Under the pieces are notes generated by a model. It made no database searches and was not told where the DNA came from. It saw only the letters and a list, made by a program, of their open reading frames with translations. From assembly GCF_020740795.1 (NCBI RefSeq), contig NC_067282.1, forward strand, positions 153,932,858-153,996,857: DNA of 64,000 nt. Direction: 5' to 3'. The DNA is from Apus apus (Eukaryota > Chordata > Aves > Apodiformes > Apodidae). Within the stretch, counting starts at the first letter, position 1, and each line of letters starts with the position of its first letter. Of the stretch, positions 1-12,300 are shown piece after piece. Position numbers and translations under genes: made by a program.

Positions 1-348
1 GTGTGGTGGGGAAGGCAGCCCCCTGGTTGGGCAGGATGCCAGCCCCCATCAGAGCCCAGGCCTGGGGAGAGCCCCCCGGGTGCTGCTGCCTGGGAGGGGT
101 GGGCTCTGTACGGTGCCCAGCATCAGGGTGGCCGAGGCTGGGCCTCCCGTGTCTGGAGGGAGCAGGTACCTGAGTGGGGTGGTCATTTGAGCGCACCGCT
201 GCTGGAAGGCGAAGGTTCGGCTGTTCTCAGTCCCTACGTTTCTGAAGGACCAGCTGTTTTGTGTTTATGCTGTTTTTGAGTCCCGCGGGCTGAGCGCAAC
301 CACGGGCGCGGTGACAAGCGCTGGCCGCAGGTGCTGGGGACCAGCCCT
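1..348. other. Left-edge GC-rich non-coding sequence
   Basis: G-rich unique sequence leading into a minisatellite and a CpG-rich island. I see no splice-flanked coding exon. Reading frames are open on both strands here, but that is a by-product of GC richness and the adjacent 32-bp repeat. Human synteny would place TEF to the left of TOB2, and this edge could lie near it, but no bZIP coding sequence is visible. Confidence 0.5.
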
Positions 349-536
349 CCTGTCCCTGCAGCCAGGGCTGTGCTTTTGCTCCTGTCCCTGCAGCCGGGGC
401 TGTGCTTTTGCTGCTGTCCCTGCAGCCAGGGCTGTGCTTTGCTCCTGTCCCTGCAGCCGGGGCTGTGCTTTTGCTGCTGTCCCTGCAGCCAGGGCTGTGC
501 TGCTCCTGGCCCTGCAGCCAGGGCTGTGCTTTTGCT
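349..536. repeat. Minisatellite, six copies of a ~32-bp unit
   Basis: Six direct copies lie at 349-380, 381-412, 413-443, 444-475, 476-504 and 505-536. Each carries the core CCCTGCAGCC(A/G)GGGCTGTGCT followed by a short T-rich spacer. Copies 2 and 4 have G where the others have A, and copies 3 and 5 start with G instead of C. The array therefore has a two-unit (about 63-bp) higher-order step. Copies 3 and 5 are shortened inside the spacer. The unit length is not a multiple of three, so the array opens several frames on both strands. Those frames should not be read as a repeat protein. Confidence 0.93.
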
Positions 537-559
537 CGCAGCAGCTCGCAGGGGCACAC

Positions 560-1015
560 ACCGCTCCCCTGGCCTAGTGTCCTGGCGCCTTCAGGGCAGG
601 GGCGCAGGAGGGGCTTTTGCCCGCCCGGGGATCGGCCAGCGGGCACCGGGCACCGAGCCCCCCCCCCCCCGCCCGGGGCGCCCCACGTGGCGGCCGGGCC
701 GCGCCTCCCCCCGGCGGCCGGCAGGTGGCGCTGCGGCCGCGCGCACCGCGCCCCCTCCCCCCCCCCCCGGGGCCGGACCCGGCTGCGGTTCTGGGGGGAG
801 CAGCGACGGGCTGAGGGGCTTGGGTGGGACACAGTCGTGGCCTGGGAGCGACCACCCGGAGATGAGGGGCTGGAGGAGGCAGCCTGAGCCCTCCTGCGGA
901 GGGACCTGCTGTGCTCTGGCAGGTCCCCACCGCCTCCCGAGCTGTGCCCAGCCGAGCTGTGCGCGAGGTCCCGCCCCAAGGCAGCTCTGCCTGGGGCGCT
1001 GCCCCCGGCGCTGAG
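560..1015. promoter_or_regulatory. CpG-rich island
   Basis: This stretch is very GC-rich and CpG-dense, with long C runs (about 660-672 and 754-770), GC-box-like sequences and an E-box CACGTG near 684-689. It could be the promoter or first exon of an unseen gene or non-coding RNA, or a boundary element, because a CTCF-like motif lies inside it. No coding exon is recognisable beside it, so the island is all I can claim. Confidence 0.6.
718..733 (+). promoter_or_regulatory. CTCF-like binding motif
   Basis: The sequence CCGGCAGGTGGCGCTG fits the CTCF core CCASYAGRKGGCRSY at all but one position (G for A at position 3). It sits inside a CpG-rich island next to a minisatellite, at the left end of the long gene-free stretch before TOB2. 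This is a motif call only. Confidence 0.5.
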
Positions 1016-1879
1016 GGGACTCGGAGCAGGCAAACACACACACACAGCGCTGGCAGCCGCCTCACGGCGATGTGGTAACGTGGGCTCCGCGCCACATGGA
1101 AAGACAGGCCTGGGACTTTGCCTCTTGCCCTTCTGACCCGCACAGAGTGCGGGGTAGTGCCGAAGTCCAGACACGCGGGGACCGTCCAGGGAACATCCTG
1201 ACCGCCTCAGCCTGAGGCACCCCTTCACTTCCCAGGGTGACGCTCCAGAGGAGCCTAACGAACGGGTACAAACACAGCAGAGGGAGCAAAGAGGGGAGAG
1301 CAAAAGTGTCTCTACCATCCCCAGGCTGCTGCAACATGGAAAATGCAGTCAAGGAGCCCCCTCAAAAGGGCACTGCTTCCTGCAATGAGCATCTCCAGCT
1401 CCCCAGGTCACCCCAGCCCACCAAGCCCCTGGGAAATGCTGTCCTGGCCCTAGAGCTGGTTTTGTTTTGAGGCTGTGAGCAAGGCAAACGAACACACCCG
1501 AACTGTGACTAAGAACAGCAGGAGTGGACCCATTCCTCCTCTCTTCTTCAACCCAACCCTGTGGTTAGCCCTGGCCAGAGAGGTTACAGAAATGAAGGAA
1601 ATGAAACAATTTCCTAAAAGCCAGAAGGAAAAGAGGTGACCTCTTTCTTGCCACTTCAGTGATCCAGGAGGACCCCGAAGCAGAAAATTAATAAGATGTA
1701 ACCTAAACAGGATGCAGCACTCTTGACATTTCAGCTCTGAACCAATCCCTCTGGGGACCAGCTTGGGGACATGATTGCAGACTTTATTTCAGACGTGTTT
1801 ATGGCTCAATCTGGGTTCCCTCCTCTCCTGCCATGCAGGGACTACCAGCCGGCTGGATCTCTTACCAAATTAGGCTGCT

Positions 1880-2085
1880 TCTGCCCACCTTCCAGCCTCA
1901 CAGGCTGTTGCAGAGTTTATACCATGGCTGGCTAGGAACTTCTTTCTAATTTTAAGTCTAAGTATATTTGTGATCCAGAAGAGCTTCTAGGAGTATGAAT
2001 AAGACATTTCCCTTGCATGTATTTATGATGTACAGATCTTGCCCCTCCTCAGACTACTGTTTTAGGTTAAACAAGCTGCACACTC
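1880..2085 (-). repeat. Possible ancient CR1/L3-type LINE remnant
   Basis: Read on the plus strand, this holds phrases resembling the reverse complement of the old CR1/L3 group: a pyrimidine-rich stretch near 1,900, then the order of words around 2,020-2,075 (GCCCCTCCTCAGACT, then TTAGGTTAAACAAGCTGC). In such elements the counterparts are CCCCCTCAGTCTTC and AGACTAAACAAGCCC. The match is weak and fragmented, and no 3' tail is seen. Confidence 0.35.
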
Positions 2086-3279
2086 ACAATGGCTGCTCCC
2101 AACCCTGCTCAGTGCCTGCTGCGGTTCAGCTCCACCCTTCCTGAGGAGGGATCTCTAGACCAGCATGTACATCCCAGATGAAGTGGTGCTTCATACTTCT
2201 TGGTCTCTCCAGACAATTGGTTGCTGGGCATATCCTTATTCAAAGCCTAAGTGGCAGTACACCAGCAATGTCCACCCACTGCCTGTTTTCTTCCGTCACT
2301 CTAGCTCAAGGGGCACCTGTCTTACAGCACTCTGGGTCAAAACACTGCCAGTTTTGACAACTCTCCTGTTGCTGTCACTGACACTGCCTCCCTCTAGCCA
2401 GCTCCTCACATGCCTTACCTCTTCCCTGCTGGTCCCCATGCTGGCAACATTAAGTGGGAGATGAGATGTTGCACAGTCCCCGGCTCTGGACCATCTGTCT
2501 CTTGCCTTTACTCTGAGGGACAGGGTGGTGCTGGGATATCGTGTTTCTGCATGAGAAGGTAGTTTTTTTCCCCCTCGAGATCCCTTCCGCTCTGCTTCAA
2601 GGAATTGTGATAACCCTGTGGCTCAAGGAGAAGGGAATGACCTTTCTAAAGTTACAGGGAGAGGCTGGGGTGAGAAATAGGGCACCATGGGAGGGGCATG
2701 AGAGGTGAAGGAGAGGATGGTCAGGGGACTGTTGATGGGAAAGCAGGGCTGGAAGAGGACATGTCCTCCAGATACCGCCAGCCCTGTGCTGAGGCACTGC
2801 GTGTGGCAGTACCAAGTGTTGCTGAGGACTGGCCAGGCAGGGCCCAGCAGCACCAGTTGCCCCCTCCCCATGGGGCCTGGGTCTGGACATCCACACAGCC
2901 TGGCTGGGGCTGTGGGGAAGAGCTGGAGAAGGAGGGAGGAGAGGGTAGATTTAAAAATAGTCCCCATCTCATTTTTGCAGCTGTCATTCAGGGTGCGTAA
3001 GCAAGCCCGAGGCCTCCCAGCTCCCGTACACACTGTGCCTTACATAATGGGAGATGCAGGGGCATTGCTTTGGGCCAGGAACAGGCAGGGACGTGACATT
3101 TATGCTGCCCTGCCAGAGCCCATGAGCAGCTCCCGGGTGCCTGGGCCCTGGAAATGGCCTCTGGGCTGGGAAAAGCAGCTCATGTAGCTGGCAGGGGCAA
3201 CCCAGCCAGAGCCACAGGCTGGGGAGGAGGCGAGGGAGAGTGGGGTGCAGCCCGAAGGTGAAGGCTGGCCTCTGGGTAT

Positions 3280-3321
3280 GGGCTGCTGGCAGGAGCTGCC
3301 GGGCTGCTGGCAGGAGCTGCC
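3280..3321. repeat. Two-copy 21-bp direct repeat
   Basis: The unit GGGCTGCTGGCAGGAGCTGCC occurs twice back to back (3280-3300 and 3301-3321). A third degenerate start follows at 3,322. It is a simple local duplication in intergenic DNA. Confidence 0.85.
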
Positions 3322-6300
3322 AAGCTGCTGCACTGCTTCTGGAGCAAATGGCTGTGGGAAGGGGTTGGTGGGGAGGGCTGTGGAAATGCCACAGTAGGTC
3401 CTGGTGGTGACCGTTCGCCTGAGGAGAAGATGTAGCCACAGGTGGTGGATAAGGAGGGTGCAGAAATGGCACCAGGAAGTGGAAGAGGAAAGGGGGTTCA
3501 GAGCAGCTCCTCAAGAGGATTAGAAACTGGGGAGAGCGGGAGGATGGGTCTGGGAGGCAGAGGAGAGGGACAGGCGGTGCAGGGAGGGACAATGCTGAGG
3601 GTAGCTGGCAGGGAAGTGCAGGGAGGAGTGTGGATGGAGTGTTTGAGAGGGAGGCAGGGTGACAAGAGCAGTGCTGGGACTGGTGGGGGCTGGGAAAATG
3701 GAGGATGATTGGATTGCCTGAGGGAAAGGTGAAGGTCCATCGGAGCAGTCAGGACTGCCTGTCCCTTTTTGTCTCCTCAGTGCTACAGGCCAAACGTCGC
3801 AAAGGGCAAAAGAGCACTCCACATCCCCCTGTGTCAGCCATGCTTAGGCTTGGGTGCTGCTCCCACATGCCTTTTCCCTACCCCGAGCTGCCCCAGGTCC
3901 AAAAACTGCTGAGTCGGGGGAATTCCAGAGTTGATGGGCTCCACATGCGGCGGCAGGTCAGGAGGACAGTGCTGGGCAGCGCTGGGGAGGCTGCAGCTCC
4001 GCGCCTCAGCCTCCCAGCCTCTCATCTAGCAACTCTTCCACCCCTCCCACCTTCTGGCCAGGAACTGAGCCATATGTCTGCTAGCTGTAGGATCCTCTCT
4101 TCTTCCAAAGATCACTGGCTTTCATGCTTTCTACGCCAGCAGCCAGACTGCCTCGGGTAAGGCATGAGTCATGGTGGTGCAGTTATTTAAAGTGTGTCTT
4201 CTGAGCGCTAGCCACGTGCCTGGGCTGTGCAGCATGAGCAGGAGAGCACAGTTGGACCCCAGAGTTAACACGCAGAGGGCCGGCCGCCAAAAAAACTGCT
4301 GAGCCCTGGTCAGCTTCTTCCGGAGCAAAGGGAAGCCTTGGTGTTCCTCAGCAGCCCCCCCTCGGAAGGGAGAACAACGCAGCTCAGCCCAGGCTCAAAC
4401 AATGCTGAGCTATTCCCATAACCAGAAACCAACCCTGCTGCACAGGAGGTGGCCCTGTTGTCACCTGGGGGCTCAGCAGGCCTGGGGCTGGTTTGGCAGC
4501 CAGGCATGCAGCCACCCACTGCACGGAAGGCATGACCCAAAGCCTCTGGGATGGCGCTGGGATGATGCCTGGGTTCTCCTGGTGCTGGAGCAGGAGCTGC
4601 AGTCCAACTCTGAGACTTAACGCAGCTACGGACTTCTCACAACTGTTGGGTAGAAAGGGATGTCTTATCTAGTAAATATTTATGGCATATTCTAATTAAT
4701 CCCTGCTGTTTTCCATTAGGATTGACATCCCAGAGCAATGCATAATTCCCAATGTATGTCCTTCCTGGCTCCACATCACTCAGTGGGACTCTATGAATGA
4801 GTCCAGGCTCAGGGAAGCTCATTCTCCACCTGCATCCTGCTGGGACTGACTGAGGTCCCAGGCACACACCATGCTTAGGCTGAGCCTCACCACAGCCACC
4901 CCACCCTGCCCCACTGAGGAGGGGCAGTAACAACCACCAGCCCTTCACCTTGTGCCCTGGCAGGAGGGTTGAGGGGTTGCTGCTGGCCAAGATTGGGCAT
5001 TTCCAGGGTACAGAAAAGGAGGCATCACTGGTGAGTGTGGCATCTGCATTGCCAATCAGCAGCGAGGAGCTGAAAGAGCAGAGCTGAGTTTTGCAGGGAG
5101 ATCATGTTAAGGCCAGCTAGATGGAAGATCTCAGCTGTGGTTCCTCCTGGAGGGGATTTTCTCTGAGCCAGAGCAGGGGGAGCACCTGCAATCTCCCAAC
5201 TGGGACAGTGAAAGCTCAGGGCTGTTCTCATTATTTGCAGGGCACTGAGCAGCATCCACAACTTTCCCTTCCTTTGGACCGGGCCTCCCAGCACTGAAAC
5301 AGCCTTTTCCCAGAGTCTGGCTGCTTCTGCAGCCTCATGGGCATTACTTTCTCAGGGAGGGTCTCCTCCTGGGGGTGTGGTGCCTTCTTGAGCCCTCACA
5401 GGATCACTTCTGTCTCCTGTAATATCTGTCATTTAGCTTCAAAGCGTCACAAAAGGTATCAGGGAAGGTATTTGTGCTAATTGCTCATTAAACATTTCCA
5501 GAGAAAGCCAGGCTCGTCTTTTCCAGGACAGCAACAGCAGGAGAGAAATGTGCCAGGTAAGGGGCCTGTTGTCTTCTCCACACCCAGCTCCTTACTGCCT
5601 CCCTTTTCTGGCCTGTTGGAGGGCTACTGTGTCTTTTTCATCTCTCCCTTTGTCTTACTCCTTTATTCCCTTCCTTCCATCTCCTTAGCTTTCTATGCTT
5701 TTTTTTTCTCTTGGCTAGACTTTGCTCTTTGCGTTTCTTTTGATCTGTCCTCTTTCCTCTCCCCCCAGTGCCTCTTCTCTCTCCCCCTTCAGTCACATGT
5801 TAGTCGTAGCTACGAGCCAAAGCAGTGCTGGAGCTGTCAATAAAGAGCCCTTCAACTCCTACAAACCATATTACAGCCCCAAACACCATTTCTACCCAAG
5901 ACCGTGGGCTCCAAGCCCATCTGCAGCTCCAACCTCTCTCAGCTAAACCCTCCTCCTACACAACCCCACCACACTAGACCTCTCTGCTACTTGTTGCTAC
6001 AGCTGTAAAAGCAGGGATTGACACAGCAGGGGAGGGATTGTAGCTGCTCAAACATGCGCTTCGTGCACCAGCTCTTCCATTAATCTACTACATCAGGCCT
6101 GTACAGGCTAATGTTTATTGCATGTCTTCTCTCCACTGCCTGGAGTCCGTGTGCTCCAGGCTCCTGCACACCTTGGGACCTTCACTGCAGTGATGGGATG
6201 GCCTCAGGGGCTATGTAGAGTCCACTTTGAGCCTGGCCTGACCCCAGCTAACAAACACCAAGGTGTTCTCTCAGGTCTCTCCCTTCACTATGAAGTTGTT

Positions 6301-9300
6301 TTCTCATCATCTTCTTCATTAGGATATCTGGAGAAGGGGTCAAGACAGAGAGCAACAATTGCACAATGATTTAGGGCATGAAGAAGTATTTATGTGAGGG
6401 ACAGCAGGGCTTTGGGATTCTGCTTCCCATTGATCATCATGTTATCCTGATCTTGAGCAAGACTGAACTGAGCTATGATCCTGTTTGCAAGCTGAGACAT
6501 CTTGGGCCTGGCTGCTAGTAGGCCAGAAAAAAAATCAGGGTTTCTGGAAATGGAGCCGACCACTTGGGAGCCAGGGTTGTACTCTGTGGATGGCTCTGAA
6601 GCAAAGCCTGGGCTGGGTGGTGGGTAGCCTGGAGCTGCTTTCAGGTGGGATGATAACCTGATACCTTGACGACAATGTCTGGTATATTAAGTCCTGTGGT
6701 ATTTTTGTAATAGCAGAGCTGTTAATCGCAGCTTCCCAGCTAAATTGCACTTGAGTAATGCTCTCATGACTTGACTATCTCCCCAGTGTTTTAATTAGTC
6801 ATTTCTGTCTTCCCTACTGCAACACAGTATTAGTACAAAATTATTGTTATTAGTACAAAATGTCTGCCCTGACACCCACTTCCATGCAGCTCTTTTCAAG
6901 ATGGGGTTGAATTTAGCGACAATGGGTGCTCGTCAAGGTGCTTTTGGAGCCTCTGGAAGGAAAAAAAGCATCAACATAGTGAACAGACCCAAGAGTAGAC
7001 CTTTTGACATGCTTGTCTTCCTTGGGGGCTGACACCTGCAGGCCTGTAAGGCTCCCACTGGCATCAACTCTGATACTGAGCACAACAGAAGCAGAGGAGG
7101 GCTCTGAGGAAGGGCAGCAATGACAAGAGCTTGGGACAGAGAAGATTCAGAGGGTCCGTGTACCCTGACTCCTCTGTGTGCATGAGAAAGCAGAGCTGCA
7201 TCCTTACTCCTGCTTCACACAGAGCTCTGCGGGAGCGGTTTGTACTCGTAGATAACGCAGCTCGGTGATCACAAAAAACCTGCCTCCCTTTTGGCTTGAG
7301 CAATTAGCCCGTCCTCAGTGTTTCCATTAGTAAGCAAACTGAGTGATGGCATTAGGTAGTTTGACATAATCCTGTTTGCCTACAAAGACTATACAAACTC
7401 CTGCTTCTGTAAGCTCAGCGGGAGTCAGACTGCATCCGCCTCTTCTTTGGTCATAGTTCCAAGCCTCTTTTTAACCAGTTCTTCAACCTGCTTGGAAAAA
7501 TTTCCTCAAGCTCTCGCTGCGTGTCAAGTTGCACGTTCTTTGCTGCGCTGCCTACACAATTCTACAGAGCTTCTACTGCCTCTCCTCCCTCCCAGCTTCT
7601 CTCCAAAATTTTGCTTTGGGGTAAGTAGTTCCCCAGTGCCTCAGGCCAGTTGTGTTAGACACACAACACAGGAATTCAGTAAGACAAAGGTGTCTTTCAT
7701 CAGACAATGGCATTTATGCCCCTCTATCATCATACTGCCTCAACATGTATGGTGTGTCAGTGCCCCATTGCCACTTTACATCTGCTTAATCTGGAGTTTA
7801 ATGAGTTTTCCTTCGCTGTAAACCGGTGGTCATGGGTATGGTCACTCCAGTAATCCCAAGATAATTTTGGACATCCTGGGAGGGGTGGCAGAGCCAAATG
7901 CAGCTGTAGTATCTTTCAAAAGATGAAGGGTGTTTTGGAGACTTCCAGAAGGCAAGAATCCACCTTGCAAAACTCATCATCTCAGCTGGTCAGCAGAGAC
8001 TGGTCTCAACAAGCTGTTCAGAACAAGCTCCCCTCATCTCCGGCCACGCTTCTGCAATCCTCGCATCTGCCACCTGCTCTGTCATTAGCTCTTGGGCTGT
8101 AGCCAGAGACTGTGGCAACACCTGAGCTACTAATCGGGCTATTGCAGCAGCACTAGCAGAGCCAGGGACGCCTCTGCCAGCCAAGCCAACTGCTCCAGGA
8201 TGTGTCAGCATGTAGCCTGAGCTCTTGCTGTGCTTGAAGCCCCTCGTGCTACAGTGCAGCAAAGAGTGACGTGCCATGCAGATATTTTTGCCTTTTCTAT
8301 ATTTTAGCCTTCGTCATCAGCCAGGCAGGGCACTTGTGGGAAGTGGGGAAGACCAGGAGGAGCTGTGGTGAGAGGAAGAAAGGAATCAGGTTGATCAGGG
8401 GTGAATAGCACAGGGGTCCAGCAGGAGGCAAAGGTACCATGGGGAGGGATATGGCTGCTCACTGGTGGCAGAAATCTCCCTTGCACCCAGCTGCTGTTTG
8501 CTCCCAGCATCAGGCCACAGCATTTTGGGAAAATAAGTAATTGAAGTAAGGAAAACAGAGAGGTGAGGGAGTGGAGCAGGCTGTGGCTCTAGAGAAGAAT
8601 GCTTGCCAAGTTCCCCAGGTGGATGAGCTCCCACCTGGGGAATACCAGCACCCATGGTGGCATAAACTGGTATAATAGCCTGAGAGCTGGGAAACTCTTC
8701 CACACTCCTGGGGTCTTCCTATAGCCTCTGGCAGGTGCATGTAACTGCAACCATTAGAGATGCAGTTGCATCCGTTTATCTTCCTTTCTAGTCTGCTTGG
8801 TGAAGCGCACCACAAGGAAGAGCAGACAGACTCAGCTGCAGGCCAATGTGAGCATTTACCTCCCTGAGGTCCAACCTGCTTTCCTTGGCACAGTGTGAAG
8901 AGACCACAATCACCCAACACAAGCACACGCTTTGGCAAGGCAGGCTCCAGGCAGGAGTGAAGCCAGCTGTGCTCCTGGGCAGGAGGCTCATGAGTGGCTG
9001 CAAGGTGGACAGCCATGGCCCTGCAGCCTGCTTTGCCTGTGACAGGGCCTGGAAAGCCAGCCACTGCCACCACAAAATGAGTAAGATCCTGCCAAGTGAC
9101 AATTACCTCCAGGAGGAAATATGGCTCCCTCCTAGAGCAGCAGTTTTGAAGTCTGCCACCAATATCCTCAGGTGCAGAAGAGGGCAGCCAGCAGGATCTC
9201 CAGGCACAGGAGGGGAGACAGATCTCTCTGTGGGTTTGGCTGGCAGGGCAGCAGCACAGCCTGAGATGGAGATCCTTTTCTGTCGGCAGACCCTGCAGAG

Positions 9301-12300
9301 AGAGGGGCAGAATTAAAGACAGTGAAGTAAATGAGGGCCCTCTTGCTAGTTGTGCTTTCTGCAACAGAATTATATCACAGAAAAATACCTGGCCAGGGTT
9401 TTTTTGGGGTTTTTTTGCAAGATCATAGCCAGCTCTCTGCACCCAATTGTCTCAAGGTCAGTAAGCCTCACTGGATAACATCAATGGGGTTTTTCAACCA
9501 GGAAACACAGCAACCCCCCCTTTTATATCTCAGGCTGTGAAAGCCAAAAGCCACCTTCAGCCATTTGTGAGAAGCTTTGCCACCCCACTGAGGTGACACA
9601 GGCTTCTCCAATGGGGTGCTATGTTCTTGCTTTTGTGGCTTCCTCATGGTGATGGGCAGCTCACACCAGCTCTTGCAGCCCAACATGAGCAGAGCAGCTC
9701 TGGGGCAGACATTTGTGCAACTTTGCAGGATACTCCATGTATGTTAAAGGAAGATGTCCAGCCCCAACCAGTTCTGGACTATGAAGTTCTACTGGCCAGA
9801 CAAGGGAAGGGTCAGCACACAGTTACTAACACAGACCTCCACTTCCTAATGATGCTTTGCAGATTACTGTTGTGGTCCTCAGACGACCTTGTTCAACCAG
9901 TTCATCCTGCTTTCCAGGAAAGCTCAGTGACCACGGGCAGAGATCACTCAGGTGCTGCTGGAAGACCCAGGGTCTCCACAGCAGCTCTCAGAAGTCACTC
10001 TGTGTACTCAGAGGAGTCAGCACTTTGGTGTCAGGCATCCCACAATATAAAACACTGGGGCCAAGGCTGGATGGACTCAGGTCCTTTTGTAGCATTTTGA
10101 GGTGCACATTGAGAAGCCTGGAGTTTTTTTCTTGAAAATATGGAGTAGGAAAATCTCCTCAGCCATGATGTTGTCTGAGTGCTGAAAGTCTGTATGACAA
10201 AGAGATGTGGTCCTGTCTTAATATGACTCTGAGGGAGTACGTGTTGGTCGGGTGGTGTATTATTCCAGGTTTCTACTTCTGTGCACTGGTTGGTCGAAAG
10301 ATTCCTAGAACAAATATTCCCATGGAGGAAAATAACATTTTCAAAGAGCACTGTCCCTTTGGGGAAGAGAGTTAAGTCCAAGATCAAAAATAAAGTCTTA
10401 TCAGAATAAAATAAACTTTCTTAGCTGGCTTTGTATTAACCAGTTACTCTCAATGGCCAAGTTTCTAGTTTGAAGGACCAAGTGAGGTCTCTCTTATGTG
10501 ACTTTATACACTTGTACTGGGCTATGATTTATAATCTGAAATGTAGGAAAGTTTCTTTGCTTATGTTTCAGAAAATCAGCAATTTGTGTATCCTGTGCTG
10601 ATGTGTTAGCACTTAGGCTGTAGGTTATAGTGTTCAATTCCCTGGCCAACAGCAACTGCTTATGCAGCAAGACTGCTCTCCTCAGCAGTGCTGAGCACCT
10701 TCAGCTCTGCCTTGGAGTATCACAGCCCACCTGTGCCCTTTCTGGGCTCATTTGGTTGGATCCTGTTTTCATCTGGGTTTGTCTAACCCTTTCCCTTCCT
10801 CAGTGGATGGCTGGCAATGGCGTGGCTGCAAGGGCTAAGCTGTCCTCTCCTGGTGTGTCTCTATCCCATTCCTCTCCGTTGTCTCCTTCCCGATGTGGAG
10901 CAGCTCCCAGTGCTGGTGGGAGCAGTGTGAGGTGGCAGGAGAGACCGATGGGTGCTGGCCCCAGTGCTCATGCTCCCCACAAGCACGATGAAGCTACAGT
11001 CCTTCCCCAAGCCTTGGCGTCTCCATGTCTGTGCTGGAGGCAAGGACAGTGCTGTGACTCACAGGTGCCCTGCAAGAGCTGGCAGTGTCCCCAGAGGGGA
11101 ACCACCATGTCAGGAGCAGCCCAGAGGGAAGAGCTGGAGGATGATCATGCATGGCAGTGTGACAAGCATGGAGCCAGGTGGGGACAGGGAGGTTACGCTG
11201 GGCTGTGCCGGCTGGGAGGAGGCCCAAGCAGCTGCTGCCCATGGTGGGTCAGCAGGAACATGCAGTGTTTCACTGGGTGGGGAAGGGAGCTCAGACTCCC
11301 TCGCCTCCCTGAGATGTTTGCACCTGTGTGTAAACACCTCAGGTGTCCACAGGGTTCTGTCCTCCTTCCTCTGCTCCTCAGTCCTTCCCTGGCTTGTGTT
11401 CATGGTCTTCCAGACACCTCTGCTGCTCCATTCCCCCCTGTTCCCTGCCGTGCTGCCAGTCTGTCCTGCCAGGGACGCAAACCCCAGCTCTCCCCCAGCA
11501 GTGAGGTCTCCAGTTCTCCCCTGGTTTTCCTGTGTGCCCACAGCCCCTCACTTGCCCTGTGCATGTTGCCAGGCGCCGCATAGCGATGCTGGGCACAGGC
11601 AGGGACAGAGGGTGGCCTCAGTAGACTTTGGAAAGGCGCCCAGGGCCTGCTGTGACGTTGCGGGAGCCTGGAGCAGCAGCACGTGTTGACAGTGAACATG
11701 ACCGCAGGGACAGCAGCGACTGCAAAAGCTCCTGTTGCTGAGGGTCGCTGGACTTGGTCCTTGCCTGAACTGGCCAAGCTCTGTGGGCAAAGCAAGGCCC
11801 ACGGAAGAAGCATGTCCTGCTGCAGCAGCATTGCCCGTTGCCCTCCCTACACATCACGTTGTCTGGATTATTCTGGGTTTGGCTCTTTTTTTTTTTTTTT
11901 TTTTTTCTGATGAAAGCCACAGCTGCACCTTCTGCAAGCAGTTTCGGGCTGATTCACTTGAAGGAAAACTTTGTCCTTAGTGGAAACACCCCGCTGAGTA
12001 GGAGGGACATGCTCCCTCCCAGGGATCTGCTTCCTTCAGCAGTCAAGCTGTACCAGCAGCACAGCAGACTGCACGAGGCCAACCAAAATAAGCAAAAAAA
12101 AACCCCAACCCTGATTAGGCCTCAGCAACTACAAAATAATGCAAGTACCACACTCGCATCCTCAGCATTTGAGGATTTGAACATTTGAGCATTTGAACAG
12201 GGAGAAAGTTCTCCCAGGCCTCCACCTGACCCTCCTAAAGGTAAAGCAGCGAAGTTTGGCCCTTAACCTTCTTTGCAGAGTGCTTTTCCTATCCTGCTGC

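Noticed and set aside
227-1318. A 363-codon minus-strand frame and overlapping plus-strand frames through the minisatellite and CpG island
   Set aside because: Frames are open because a 32-bp GC-rich repeat without stops cycles through all phases and the island lacks A/T. There is no domain, no consistent splice sites, and composition changes abruptly between repeat and island.
5839-5844. AATAAA here and at 10,388 and 26,873 as gene ends
   Set aside because: Single hexamers with no upstream exon. Chance occurrence is expected in tens of kb.
8510-11583. 310-codon minus-strand frame (8,510-9,442) and 317-codon plus-strand frame (10,630-11,583)
   Set aside because: No recognisable domain or conserved motif, Cys/Ser/Leu-rich translation typical of non-coding DNA, and no matching splice structure.
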